Assembly (NCBI RefSeq): GCF_037138995.1
Contig: NZ_JBAXHI010000005.1
Coordinates: 102,679-166,678, forward strand
Origin: Chlorohelix sp037138995
GTDB lineage: Bacteria > Chloroflexota > Chloroflexia > Chloroheliales > Chloroheliaceae
Length of the DNA: 64,000 nt
Direction: 5' to 3'
The translations under genes were made by a program, and so were the position numbers. The notes under the pieces were generated by a model, which made no database searches, was not told where the DNA came from, and was given only the letters and a program-made list of their open reading frames with translations. This document shows, one piece after another, positions 1 through 9,087 of the stretch. Every line of letters starts with the position of its first letter. The stretch's first letter is position 1.

Positions 1-575
1 TCGAGGGCTACTGGCGTGATGTGGGGACTGTACATTCATACTGGGAAGCTAATATGGAATTGTTACAAGAACCGCCTGAACTTGACCTATACGAACGTAG
101 TTGGGTGGTTTATACTCGTAGTGAAGAACGTCCTTCTGCGATAATTGAAGCAAATGCCAATGTGAAAGACAGCCTTATCTCGCATGGCTGCCAAGTGCAT
201 GGTCAGGTTATCAACAGCGTATTATCACCGGGTGTTATTGTGGAAGAAGGGGCAATTGTACGCGACTCTATTATTATGATAGATTCAGTTATCGGCAAAG
301 GCTCGGTAATAGACAAGACCGTAATTGATAAAGAAGTAATTATTGGCGAGGGCAGCATTATCGGTTATGGCAATGATAATACGCCTAATAAGTTTGAACC
401 GCATAAACTGAATACAGGCATCACTATCATTGGCAAACGCGCCCAATTGCCGGCTAATGTCAGAATCGGGCGAAATTGCAAAATCGGAACTGATGTTAAG
501 CCGGAAGATTTCCCATCTCTTGAGCTTGGGAGCGCAGAAACGGTAATTGCGGCAGTGCAAACAACAAGAAAATAG
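1..575 (+). CDS. glgC: Glucose-1-phosphate adenylyltransferase, C-terminal part
   Basis: The reading frame is already open at base 3 and gives EGYWRDVGTVHSYWEAN, the conserved stretch of GlgC that follows the nucleotidyltransferase domain, so the true start lies left of the window. What remains is about 190 residues. It is mainly the left-handed beta-helix built of hexapeptide repeats (runs such as VIVEEGAIVRDSIIMIDSVI) that forms the allosteric C-terminal domain. The enzyme makes ADP-glucose from glucose-1-phosphate and ATP in the cytoplasm, the committed step of bacterial glycogen synthesis. glgA follows on the same strand after 58 bp, so the two probably form an operon. The catalytic half cannot be inspected here. 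Confidence 0.93.
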   Translation, partial: EGYWRDVGTVHSYWEANMELLQEPPELDLYERSWVVYTRSEERPSAIIEANANVKDSLISHGCQVHGQVINSVLSPGVIVEEGAIVRDSIIMIDSVIGKGSVIDKTVIDKEVIIGEGSIIGYGNDNTPNKFEPHKLNTGITIIGKRAQLPANVRIGRNCKIGTDVKPEDFPSLELGSAETVIAAVQTTRK

Positions 576-633
576 ACTAACTATAACTTGTTAAGGTAAA
601 TTATCCAAAAGAAGAAATCAGACCGAAAAAAAA

Positions 634-2079
634 ATGAAAATTCTCTTTCTTGCAGCTGAAATTGCACCGTTTGTTAAAGTTGGTGGGCTTGCGGATGTTG
701 CCGGTTCGCTACCGTTAGCGCTGGCGGAGTTAGGGCATGATGTGCGGTTAGCTATGCCACGCTACTATGTAGTTGACCCTACCAAATGGGGATTGCGAAA
801 AATAATCGGAACTCTAGATATACCCATCGGTATAGGCTCTACCGCAATACAGGTTCTTGAAGGCGAATTGCCCAATGATAAACCTAATGCGCGTGTACCG
901 GTCTATTTTATTCAAAATCAGCATCACTTTGAGCGCGATAAGGTTTACGGCTACGAGGATGATGGTGATCGCTTTGCGGTGTATTGCCGGGGCGTGATGA
1001 CTATGCTTAAAAGTTTGGGTTGGCGACCAGATGTAATTCATGCGAATGATTGGCATACTGCTCTGTGCATTAATTACCTGAAAACTATATATAGCAATGA
1101 CCCGTTCTTCGCCGGAGTTAAAGCGGTATTTACAATCCATAACTTGGCTTATCAGGGCGTATTTAGTCCGTTCTGGTTGGGGCAAGCCGGTCTTTCACAC
1201 TTAGGGTTAGTTTGGGGTGACCGAGATGGTATGGTGAATATGATGGGACGGGGTATAGCTTATGCCGATGCAGTTAGCACCGTCAGCCCAACTTATGCCC
1301 TTGAGATACTCACGCCCCACTACGGCGAGGGTTTGGATTGGCTGCTGAAATATCGCTGGGGGCATTTGTGGGGTATCCTCAACGGGATTGATTATAATAT
1401 TTTTAATCCGGCTACCGACCCTTATCTAATTTCGCAATATACTCCCCTTACAGTGGAGAAACGTATAGATAATAAAACTGAGCTTCAAGCTCGACTTGGC
1501 TTACCAGTTGACCCCAATATTCCGATAATCGGAATGGTCTCACGTTTGGCAGACCAAAAGGGTTTTGACTTAGTAGCCGCATCGGCAGAGCGTATCCTTG
1601 AAAAAGGTGTGCAATTGATAGTGCTTGGCACCGGTGAGTATGGGTATCATGAGTTTCTTTACTGGCTATCGCATCGCTTTAATAGTCAGGTGCGAGCGGT
1701 TTTGGGCTTTCATGCCGATATTGCACCAAAAATCTACGCCGGAAGTGATATGTTTCTAATGCCTTCGCGCTTTGAACCTTGCGGGTTGGGGCAACTGATA
1801 GCCATGCGTTACGGTTCAGTACCAATCGTCCGGCATACTGGCGGTTTGGCGGATACAGTGCAGGAGTATTACCCCGATTCTGACGAAGGTAACGGCTTTA
1901 GTTTTGGTCCCTATGAACCAATACACCTATTATCGGCAATTGATCGCGCTTTAGCAGTGTACCACCAACCTAACCTCTGGCAGAACCTTATCAGTAAGAA
2001 CATGCAGAGAGACTATTCATGGACTTCTTCAGCCCAACAATATTTGAACTTTTACCGTCAGGAATTAGGTTTAAGCTGA
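634..2079 (+). CDS. glgA: Glycogen synthase (ADP-glucose type, GT5)
   Basis: This 481-residue protein has the normal length of bacterial GlgA. It transfers glucose from ADP-glucose to the non-reducing end of alpha-1,4-glucan in the cytoplasm. The N-terminus carries the ADP-glucose-binding KVGGLADV motif at about residues 15-22. The C-terminal Rossmann domain has GMVSRLADQKGFD near residue 305 and the GT-B catalytic signature RFEPCGLGQL near residue 380, whose two Glu/Cys-containing positions match the family pattern. It lies directly downstream of glgC and ends at a clear intrinsic terminator, so glgC-glgA appears to be the end of a glycogen operon. The ATG at 634 places the KVGG motif at the usual distance from the start. 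Confidence 0.96.
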   Translation: MKILFLAAEIAPFVKVGGLADVAGSLPLALAELGHDVRLAMPRYYVVDPTKWGLRKIIGTLDIPIGIGSTAIQVLEGELPNDKPNARVPVYFIQNQHHFERDKVYGYEDDGDRFAVYCRGVMTMLKSLGWRPDVIHANDWHTALCINYLKTIYSNDPFFAGVKAVFTIHNLAYQGVFSPFWLGQAGLSHLGLVWGDRDGMVNMMGRGIAYADAVSTVSPTYALEILTPHYGEGLDWLLKYRWGHLWGILNGIDYNIFNPATDPYLISQYTPLTVEKRIDNKTELQARLGLPVDPNIPIIGMVSRLADQKGFDLVAASAERILEKGVQLIVLGTGEYGYHEFLYWLSHRFNSQVRAVLGFHADIAPKIYAGSDMFLMPSRFEPCGLGQLIAMRYGSVPIVRHTGGLADTVQEYYPDSDEGNGFSFGPYEPIHLLSAIDRALAVYHQPNLWQNLISKNMQRDYSWTSSAQQYLNFYRQELGLS

Positions 2080-2099
2080 TACCGCTAAATTAAGGGTGG

Positions 2100-2134
2100 G
2101 GCTACAGGAGATTTACTGCCTGTAGCCTTTTTTT
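2100..2134 (+). terminator. Rho-independent terminator after glgA
   Basis: A 9-bp perfect stem (GGCTACAGG at 2100-2108 with CCTGTAGCC at 2119-2127) and a 10-nt loop are followed at once by seven T residues. It lies 20 bp past the glgA stop codon. Confidence 0.9.
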
Positions 2135-2198
2135 GATTACTATAGATGTTTTCTGACAAACCAAACTACTTTTTCCGTTACCAAAAGAGTTGGCTTAC

Positions 2199-3269
2199 TC
2201 AATTGGCAGTAGTAGGGGTTGGAATCGGTTGAAACGGAGTTGCAACAGGTGTACTAGTCGGCAACACCGGGAAGGGAGTAGCGGTAATTGGAATAGGGGT
2301 CGGAGTTAGATTACTAAGGACTTCTATGCCGTTTATCACAGGATATTCTACTGCCCCTCTCCTGAAAGCGATGAATAGCTGACCATTGGTATCGGCTTGA
2401 GCAGGAAATTCTTTAACAAACGCTTTAAACATTCCTCCAGCCGCATTGTAAAGGTCAAAGTTATACAATACCTGACTTTGATTGATAAACACATCAAAAA
2501 GGCGCATACCGGGACTGTTTAAATAGAGTTCTGCAAAGTGTAGGCGGATGATATATGGAGAATTTGGCTTTAGGTTTGGAATAATATAGTTTGTAATGCC
2601 AATACGCTGACTCTGGTAAACCGAAATTGGGGCGGGGAATGGCACATTACTCATATTAATTGTATTGGTAACTACATAGCTAACACCGGAAGAAGTAAAA
2701 AATGCGTCCGTAACGTAAGAGCCATCTGCGCCACCCCCACAGTTAATAGCAAGCGCTTGCTTAAGTGAACTGGCAGTTGACGCAATAGCGGGGATAGCAG
2801 TTGTGGCGCCTAAAGCGGGTGCAATTATCGTACTCTTGGGTTGTGGTGTAGTAGTAGTAGTAGTTACCGCCGCAGTAGTGGTATTTATAATAACCAATGT
2901 TTGTTTAGTTTGTACTGCCAGCACAGTTAGTAGAACGACAACACCAATAACGATTGCAAATACAGCTATGCTAACTAATACCCAAAGACGACGGGTATTA
3001 CGAGCGCTATAATCCGGTGGTTTTGGCGCTTCTTCCGTTTCAGAAGATTTTCTGGTTTCTGGTTTTTTATAAACTGGTTCTGAAACATGCTCTTCTGGTA
3101 CTAGAAAAGGGCGAATGGAGATGCTAGGTTCCCCATTCTGTGAAGGCTGCCATTTATAGTTGGCTTCTTCTGACAGCAGATTTTCATGTTTTAAAGTGAA
3201 TTCTTGTGGGTTAGATTTAGATGAGGTCGAGAATTCATCGTTTTGATTTTGGTTATTCGGCGGTTCCAT
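2199..3269 (-). CDS. Single-pass membrane protein with extracytoplasmic malectin (CBM57-like) domain
   Basis: An acidic, polar N-terminal region of about 90 residues is followed by one transmembrane helix (LWVLVSIAVFAIVIGVVVLL) and a Thr-rich linker (TTTAAVTTTTTTPQP). A domain then opens with INCGGGADGSYVTD and continues through LHFAEL, RLFDVFINQ and NGIEVL. This order is the malectin fold, a carbohydrate-binding module first described for di-glucose. A Pro/Thr-rich tail closes the protein. By topology the malectin domain is probably outside the membrane and may bind alpha-glucan or cell-surface glycan. I prefer the ATG at 3269 because GGAAG lies six bases upstream; an upstream in-frame ATG at 3332 lacks a ribosome site. 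Convergent with glgA. Confidence 0.72.
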   Translation of the reverse strand: MEPPNNQNQNDEFSTSSKSNPQEFTLKHENLLSEEANYKWQPSQNGEPSISIRPFLVPEEHVSEPVYKKPETRKSSETEEAPKPPDYSARNTRRLWVLVSIAVFAIVIGVVVLLTVLAVQTKQTLVIINTTTAAVTTTTTTPQPKSTIIAPALGATTAIPAIASTASSLKQALAINCGGGADGSYVTDAFFTSSGVSYVVTNTINMSNVPFPAPISVYQSQRIGITNYIIPNLKPNSPYIIRLHFAELYLNSPGMRLFDVFINQSQVLYNFDLYNAAGGMFKAFVKEFPAQADTNGQLFIAFRRGAVEYPVINGIEVLSNLTPTPIPITATPFPVLPTSTPVATPFQPIPTPTTAN

Positions 3270-3438
3270 TGGCATCTTCCATAAGTTTACATAAACAGAT
3301 TTCCAATCAGCATTAGCAATTTTATTATACATATATGGACTGGTGAGGTCGAATTGAAAACAGTTCTACAAAATTTATATGGAATTTGTGGGATTTAACA
3401 AATTTAGCAACCCCATCCGATAACACTTGAGAGGCTTT

Positions 3439-4779
3439 TTATTGCTTCAAGTTCTGACGCGATAGTACGATTTGTCCATTGAGATGGTCTATAAACTGAC
3501 GAGCTACGCGCCCACTTCGTCCGCTATGGCTCAACTCCCATTGCAAGGCGCGGCGGCGCAAATCATCTCGTTCCATTTCAATACCAGCATGCGCTGCCAA
3601 CGAAAAAACAATTTCAATATATTTTTGCTGGCTTGGCGTTACAAAAGTGACAATCAAGCCAAAGCGGTCGCTCAAAGAGAGCTTTTCTTCCACTGTATCC
3701 CATGCTGCAATTTCTTCCTGTTGTCCGGCGCTGGGGTTATCGCTAAACTGCTCGCGGATAAGATGGCGACGGTTGGAGGTAGCATATATCAGCAGATTGG
3801 AAGGACGCGCCTCTATTGTACCCTCAAGCAACGCCTTGAGGTCTTTGTATGAAACTTCGTCTTCCTCAAAGGATAAATCATCCACAAACAGGATAAATTT
3901 CTCGCGCCTACCTCTCACCATTTTAGCAATTTGTGGATAGTCGCTCAACCAATCCTTATGAACCTCGATTAACCGCAACCCTTGCGAACCGTAGCGATTG
4001 AGCAAACCTTTCACCGTTGAGCTTTTTCCCGTTCCCCTCGCCCCGTAAAGTAGCACATTGTTAGCGGGAAGCCCTGCTAAAAATTGTGCCGTGTTTTGCA
4101 CAATCACCGCCTGCTCACCGGAATAGCCTACCAGTTCCTCAAGGCGAATCGGGTCAATATCGGAGACAGGTTCAAGCGTTGCTTGAGGACGTTGCCAGCG
4201 AAAGCCATAATAACGCGCCAAATCATCCACGCCCTGATGGACATAATGATTTTCGAGTTCGCCTACCAACGCGCCCCAATCCGTACTAACCGCCAACTTC
4301 TTTTTGAAAGCCAAGCGCGGGCAGTCTTGGTGGGTAGGGTTGGCGCTTGCCGGGTTAAAGTAATCCCATGATGGCAGCGAAGGTTCTTCGAGACTACTGC
4401 GGGCTTCATCCGCAATAACAGTAGAACTGAGAATAAACAACTTGTGGAGTAAAGCCAAATCGCGCAAAGCGGCGTAGCGGGTGCTATGCGCCATCTCACG
4501 CCCTGCTTTAAGGCTGAAAGGATTTTTAGAGTCCAGTATTCGATCCAATAGGTGATTCTGCCATACATCCCCGACAATCTCACACTCATAAAACTCGGCT
4601 TCATTGGTCAGAAGTCCAAAAAGCTCGGTATAAACCGTACCAACATCATCCGGTAGGGTGTCAGCATACGAATAAAGCCGCAATAAGTTAAGAAAGTTTC
4701 GCCCAATTGCATCATCGAAAACATCGCGGTACAACAATAACTGCTCTGCCTGTGCTGCTAGTCGGTTATAAAATGGCAT
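3439..4779 (-). CDS. DUF815-family AAA ATPase
   Basis: This 446-residue protein carries a P-loop (LLYGARGTGKSSTVKGLL) near residue 245, a Walker B-like segment (FILFVDDLSFEEDE) near 295, and the sensor-like YATSNRRHLIREQFSD. These match the DUF815 family of stand-alone AAA ATPases. Family members are widespread but their cellular role is not established. The N-terminal 200 residues are helical and less conserved, and may contact a partner. A good ribosome site (GGGAGAAAG) precedes the ATG. The aldolase gene ends 27 bp upstream on the same strand, so co-transcription is likely although no functional link is evident. Confidence 0.85.
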   Translation of the reverse strand: MPFYNRLAAQAEQLLLYRDVFDDAIGRNFLNLLRLYSYADTLPDDVGTVYTELFGLLTNEAEFYECEIVGDVWQNHLLDRILDSKNPFSLKAGREMAHSTRYAALRDLALLHKLFILSSTVIADEARSSLEEPSLPSWDYFNPASANPTHQDCPRLAFKKKLAVSTDWGALVGELENHYVHQGVDDLARYYGFRWQRPQATLEPVSDIDPIRLEELVGYSGEQAVIVQNTAQFLAGLPANNVLLYGARGTGKSSTVKGLLNRYGSQGLRLIEVHKDWLSDYPQIAKMVRGRREKFILFVDDLSFEEDEVSYKDLKALLEGTIEARPSNLLIYATSNRRHLIREQFSDNPSAGQQEEIAAWDTVEEKLSLSDRFGLIVTFVTPSQQKYIEIVFSLAAHAGIEMERDDLRRRALQWELSHSGRSGRVARQFIDHLNGQIVLSRQNLKQ

Positions 4780-4806
4780 CTCTTTCTCCCACCTGCTTGA
4801 TTTAGC

Positions 4807-5580
4807 TTAGCCTCGCGCTTTTTGAAGATTCTGAGTTGCCGCAGTTAGCAAGCTAGAAGCATCGTTGGTGGCATTTACCATTTGAAAGCCTTCCCGAATG
4901 CGTTGCGCCGCCGTATCACCGTTGCTACAAAACATGCCCAATGCTACGTTATTCTTACGCGCCGCTGCTTTAATTTTTTCCAACGCTGCCACAAACTCAG
5001 GTTCTGCACCTTCATTGCTAGGCGGCAAACCAAGCGAACCATGTAAATCATTTGGTCCTACAAAAGCTACATCTACGCCGGGAACGCTTAAAATATCTTC
5101 CACGTTCGCCAAACCTTTCGCGCTCTCGATTTGTAACCCTACCAGAATTTCATCGTTGGCTTTGGTGAGATACTCTTGGCGGTCAGCCGTACCAAAGCTA
5201 AGACATGCCATAGAACCGCCAAAACTGCGCGTGCCAAGCGGAGGGTATTTACTCCAACTTACCGCCTGTTCTGCTTCCTGACGAGTTTCTACCATCGGCA
5301 CAATTACGCCCCATGCTCCGGCATCCAACGACCATTTAAACCACTCTACGCTATTGAACGGCAGACGAACCAACGGCGCACTAAGCCCTGCACCCGCAAT
5401 AACGGCAACCGTATCTGTCAGCAGAGTGGGATTTTGAGGAGAATGTTCAAAATCTATTACCATCCAATCAAAGCCAACATGCGCCAGCAAACGGGCATTG
5501 ATAAGACCCGGCAAATTATGCCACAGACCAATTGCAGGCTCGCCATTTTTTAACTTTGCTTTGACGAAATTGGAGCGCAT
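4807..5580 (-). CDS. HpcH/HpaI-family class II aldolase (2-oxo-acid aldolase)
   Basis: The 257 residues are a full-length HpcH/HpaI aldolase. This TIM-barrel family uses a divalent metal to cleave 4-hydroxy-2-oxoacids to pyruvate (or a related oxoacid) and an aldehyde. Visible signatures are DFEHSPQN near residue 44 with the catalytic His, the substrate Arg region, the metal ligand Glu in LQIESAKGL near 150 and the metal ligand Asp in VDVAFVGPNDL near 175. Substrate specificity (4-hydroxy-2-oxoheptanedioate, 2-dehydro-3-deoxyglucarate, 2-dehydro-3-deoxyrhamnonate) cannot be decided from sequence alone, and no catabolic genes flank it. GGGGGAGAA lies just ahead of the ATG. Confidence 0.85.
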   Translation of the reverse strand: MRSNFVKAKLKNGEPAIGLWHNLPGLINARLLAHVGFDWMVIDFEHSPQNPTLLTDTVAVIAGAGLSAPLVRLPFNSVEWFKWSLDAGAWGVIVPMVETRQEAEQAVSWSKYPPLGTRSFGGSMACLSFGTADRQEYLTKANDEILVGLQIESAKGLANVEDILSVPGVDVAFVGPNDLHGSLGLPPSNEGAEPEFVAALEKIKAAARKNNVALGMFCSNGDTAAQRIREGFQMVNATNDASSLLTAATQNLQKARG

Positions 5581-5603
5581 TTCTCCCCCTTATATTTTTT
5601 CAA

Positions 5604-7562
5604 TCAGGTTTTTATAATATCTTTGCCGGTGCTTCTAGCGCGTGACTTCACCAGAATATCCTGAGCTTCATCATCGCTATTACCATCACCTAGCAAACGT
5701 CGCTTGAGCCAGAATATAACAATAAAGATTGGTGGAGCAAGCAACATCCATAACAAAAATCCGGTAGTATGGTTCAAAGACATAAATTGTAGGAAACTAC
5801 TAGATAAATCCGGCGGCAAAGGCGGGTTAGTCTGACCAAAAGGTCCGAAAATTCCGGTGCGCCAATAATACCATGCCCACCAAACCCATGCACTAAAAAA
5901 CAGCAATCCGCCCAGCAAATAGACACACACCATGAAAAGTCGCGCTATCGGGAAAGGAGCTTTTCTCAATCCGGTTATAACTGTATAATCCAAATCAACG
6001 CGCCCTACCAACTTTTGCTGCCGCCCTTCCACCCAATCGAAAGCAAGAGACAGTAACACCAACGCCACCAGCAAACTAAATCCGGCTCGCCAAATGCTGC
6101 TATCACGTAAAGCATCCAACCGTGCGGTATTAAAGCTAAAGGAACGACCCTGAATAGCGTAAAAAAGATAGGGTAAAGCAGTGGCTACCAGAGCCGCGCC
6201 AAATGCAAGCCAAAGTAGCAAACTACGCCTGTAGAAAAGATAAACCAGCGGTATTAGCGCCAGTACCAGTGAAAGTATGCCCCTTTGTAAACGTGCCTGT
6301 GCATACCATTCCTCTCGTGCTTGACCCATATCGTTGCGGGTATAGCGCAAAACCGGGTCAATTACGCCTTCAATATCATCATATAGTCCGAGCCGATAAT
6401 CCTGAGATGCTACCTTCACGCTCTTTTCAGCATCAACCGCTAACGGCTCATTTACCGCAATCGGCAGGGGCAAGCCTAATCTAGCGCGATACGCTCGGCT
6501 CAGATTCTGACGTTGGTCCACTAACGCGAGCAATTTCTCTGACATATCTACAGGCGGAATAGACAGCAGCCCGCTCAGGATACGCCCAATGTTTTGTCGG
6601 GGCATCTCGATACCAAGCAGCGCAGCGATAGTGGAGGTTACATCTTCCTGTTTGCCCCAAATCCAATCACCGGGTTGAACTGCCTGACCAACCATTAAAA
6701 GCGGTATTGCCCAGCGATCTCCGGCTTTAATAAGCGTATCCCAATCGCCCGTAATAAGTACAGTAGTGCGGCTAAGGTCAATTTGGTCATCGCTAGTAAG
6801 GCGGGTAAGGGCGGTATTTAAACTTTCGCGTGCTTGTAAAAAACCTGAAGAATTTGAGCTAAAAGTATTGGCGGCATAACCCATCGCGCTCAATTGCACC
6901 AGCGTAAAATTTGCCGATTTCTTTTTGAGAAAATTCAAAACCGCATCGGCTACATCATTTGAGGGTTGTTCAATCGGAAAAACTGCTTGATAACCCCATT
7001 CTGGCTTGAGCGCACTTTGCCACTGCGGGGAACCGAAAAAGGCAGTGGTATTGCGGCTACGCAAGGCGGCAGCAAAAAGATTATCCACCTGTTCAAGTTG
7101 ATATGCCGGAGAAGGTGAAGTTGTGGTCGGAGAGGGATAATCCAGATTGTAACCCCCCGTTATTTCAGGAGATGCTCCTGTTAGTAAAGTTACCAGACCC
7201 GGTGTTACAGCCGGAACAGAACCGGAGAAAAGACGCGCCCCGGCGCTAATAGTAGAGCCATTTACACCATCTTTTAGCCGTTTTAGCGCGGGTAAGCCTC
7301 TGAAATCATCATCCCCCAAACCGTTGACCACAATCAGCACAACTCTACCGCTCTGAGGTTTGGTTGTTCCAGCCAGGCGAGAATCAGGACCAACATCGGT
7401 TCCGGTAAGAGAATGCGGGGCAGTTACCTGTATATCCAAAGGCAAATAGCTTTCAAGGGATGAACGCAGTATGGTAGGGGAATAATACGCGCCAGCCAGC
7501 AATATGCCTACCACAGCAAGGTAAATAATTAAAGCTCGCGTTTTGAGGAATCGGCATCGCAT
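5604..7562 (-). CDS. Membrane protein with alkaline-phosphatase-superfamily-like ectodomain
   Basis: The 652-residue protein opens with a signal anchor (ALIIYLAVVGILLAGAYY). An ectodomain of about 380 residues starts at VVLIVVNGLGDDDF and includes TPGLVTLLTGASPE, the layout of the alkaline phosphatase/phosphodiesterase superfamily. Four or five transmembrane helices follow between residues 420 and 620. The usual metal-binding signatures are altered: the second Asp-His motif reads LSAMGYAANTF, and the expected S/T-DHG motif reads ITGDWDTLIKAG. Hydrolytic activity is therefore doubtful, and it may be a binding or structural derivative. It sits between rodA and the aldolase; the 45-bp gap from rodA suggests joint transcription and a cell-envelope role. 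Confidence 0.65.
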   Translation of the reverse strand: MRCRFLKTRALIIYLAVVGILLAGAYYSPTILRSSLESYLPLDIQVTAPHSLTGTDVGPDSRLAGTTKPQSGRVVLIVVNGLGDDDFRGLPALKRLKDGVNGSTISAGARLFSGSVPAVTPGLVTLLTGASPEITGGYNLDYPSPTTTSPSPAYQLEQVDNLFAAALRSRNTTAFFGSPQWQSALKPEWGYQAVFPIEQPSNDVADAVLNFLKKKSANFTLVQLSAMGYAANTFSSNSSGFLQARESLNTALTRLTSDDQIDLSRTTVLITGDWDTLIKAGDRWAIPLLMVGQAVQPGDWIWGKQEDVTSTIAALLGIEMPRQNIGRILSGLLSIPPVDMSEKLLALVDQRQNLSRAYRARLGLPLPIAVNEPLAVDAEKSVKVASQDYRLGLYDDIEGVIDPVLRYTRNDMGQAREEWYAQARLQRGILSLVLALIPLVYLFYRRSLLLWLAFGAALVATALPYLFYAIQGRSFSFNTARLDALRDSSIWRAGFSLLVALVLLSLAFDWVEGRQQKLVGRVDLDYTVITGLRKAPFPIARLFMVCVYLLGGLLFFSAWVWWAWYYWRTGIFGPFGQTNPPLPPDLSSSFLQFMSLNHTTGFLLWMLLAPPIFIVIFWLKRRLLGDGNSDDEAQDILVKSRARSTGKDIIKT

Positions 7563-7607
7563 ATGTCATTTACCTCAACTACTTACAACTATATAAGCCG
7601 GGGAATT

Positions 7608-8771
7608 TTAATCTGCTACAGCGCCACTGCGATAATACCAAGTCGTGTCGCGTTGGTGACGCATAGAAACGCTTTCGACCATACCAAGTGAAATAAACAT
7701 TGTCCACATTGCACTATTACCATTACTAATCAGCGGCAATGGAATACCTGTCACCGGGAATAGTCCCAAGTTCATACCTACATTAATAAATACCTGAAAA
7801 AAGAGCATAGTAAACACACCTATGCAAATCATGCGCCCGTAACTATCATTACTTTTCTGAGCAATATGCAAAATTCTTGTCAGAATCAGTGCCAGTAATA
7901 CCAGCAAAGCGATTGAACCCACAAAGCCAAATTCCTCAGCTATCACCGAAAAGATAAAGTCAGTGTGCCTAATACTCAGATAATTCATAGTATTCTGAAC
8001 TCCACTGGCATACCCTTGTCCCAACACACCGCCACCTACCACCGCTTTATTAGATACTTCGAGGTTTCGGCGTTGGCTTGGGTCGAAATAATTCGGATCC
8101 CAGAAACTATGAAAACGTTCATACTGATAATCGGAGAAGATTTGAACTTTCCCATTGGTAAGGTCAGGGGCAAACCAGATAAGTAAAATAATAGGAATAG
8201 CTATAAAAATTAGCCCGAATAGATGTACCAGATTAGCGCCACCCGCCCACGCCATTCCAAACCAAATAGCGATTAGAACCATTGTAGTGCCAAGGTCAGG
8301 CTGGAGAAATACCAAAATCACGGCGGGCGCAGTCACCAACATGGAGGTAGCAAAAACTGGAAAGCGTTGAATACGATGCTCGTTAGTGGCATAGAAACGC
8401 GCCAACACAATCACAATAAGCAATTTAGCAGGTTCTGAAGGTTGTATATCGGTAAAACCTAAATCAATCCAACGAGTAGAACCGGAAGTGGTCTGTCCTA
8501 TTATACGTACTAAAAACAGCAACCCCACGCAAAGTACATATATCAGAAAGGTAACATACTCAAAAAAATGATAATCCAACCTAGCCATCAAAAATAGCAA
8601 AATTACACCTAGACCAACACCAACAGTTAATTGCTTGATGTGCATATTCAAGGGGCTAAGGGCTGGGTCGGTGTGAGTGGCGCTATACACCATCAATACA
8701 CCGAAAAAGGCTGTGATTACTACACCGATGAATAGGGGAATATCAAAAAAACGCCAAATAGATTTATCCAT
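7608..8771 (-). CDS. rodA: RodA/FtsW/SpoVE-family peptidoglycan polymerase
   Basis: The 387 residues hold about ten hydrophobic helices with SEDS-family signatures: the region around TTSGSTRWIDLGFTDIQPSE (the conserved R-W-I-x-L-G and Q-P-S-E elements), LVFLQPDLGTTMVL, QGYASGVQ near residue 255, and TGIPLPLISNGNSAMW near 340. SEDS proteins polymerise glycan strands from lipid II together with a class B PBP. The pattern fits RodA (elongation) better than FtsW, but no mre or pbp gene is in view to confirm it. It is divergent from the GT39 gene and probably heads an operon with the phosphatase-like membrane gene. Confidence 0.88.
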   Translation of the reverse strand: MDKSIWRFFDIPLFIGVVITAFFGVLMVYSATHTDPALSPLNMHIKQLTVGVGLGVILLFLMARLDYHFFEYVTFLIYVLCVGLLFLVRIIGQTTSGSTRWIDLGFTDIQPSEPAKLLIVIVLARFYATNEHRIQRFPVFATSMLVTAPAVILVFLQPDLGTTMVLIAIWFGMAWAGGANLVHLFGLIFIAIPIILLIWFAPDLTNGKVQIFSDYQYERFHSFWDPNYFDPSQRRNLEVSNKAVVGGGVLGQGYASGVQNTMNYLSIRHTDFIFSVIAEEFGFVGSIALLVLLALILTRILHIAQKSNDSYGRMICIGVFTMLFFQVFINVGMNLGLFPVTGIPLPLISNGNSAMWTMFISLGMVESVSMRHQRDTTWYYRSGAVAD

Positions 8772-9087
8772 GCAATACCTGATTTACATAATACAAAATA
8801 CTTCTCAAAACTTAGTATAGCAGATTGAAAACAGATTGCAATATAATAAGGGATATATCAACTCAAACCCTGTGATAAGCAACACTCCAAAAAAGTGAAT
8901 AATAGCATAGAGAAAAACGGCTTTATATAGGTTAATAGAGATGTAAGCATTAATGCTTGCAAAAATCTTCAAAAATCCTCTCACTAGAATCTTCTCAATA
9001 CTCCTCAAAGAACGCTGTAGAGCAGACAGCGTTCTTTCATTTCATAATACTTTGCGTTTTGGTAAATTGCCAAATATAATAGTAAGC
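8772..9087. other. Divergent intergenic region between rodA and a GT39 gene
   Basis: A 316-bp AT-rich region must hold promoters for both divergent genes. The only clear structure is the 12-bp hairpin listed separately at 9007-9037. A reading frame continuous with the GT39 gene runs through 8953-9087, but it spans the hairpin and encodes a polar stretch unlike family N-termini. I therefore treat it as leader. Confidence 0.5.
9007..9037 (+). terminator. Perfect 12-bp hairpin in the leader of the GT39 gene (terminator or attenuator-like)
   Basis: AAAGAACGCTGT (9007-9018) pairs perfectly with ACAGCGTTCTTT (9026-9037) around a 7-nt loop. T-rich sequence follows on the plus strand. It lies between divergent genes and 50 bp before the GT39 start, so as an intrinsic terminator it would act on the GT39 leader transcript. 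It could also be a binding palindrome. Confidence 0.45.

Noticed and set aside
8953..9087. 45-codon N-terminal extension of the GT39 protein
   Set aside because: The codons run through a perfect 12-bp hairpin and encode a polar segment unlike family N-termini; the ATG at 9088 is preferred.
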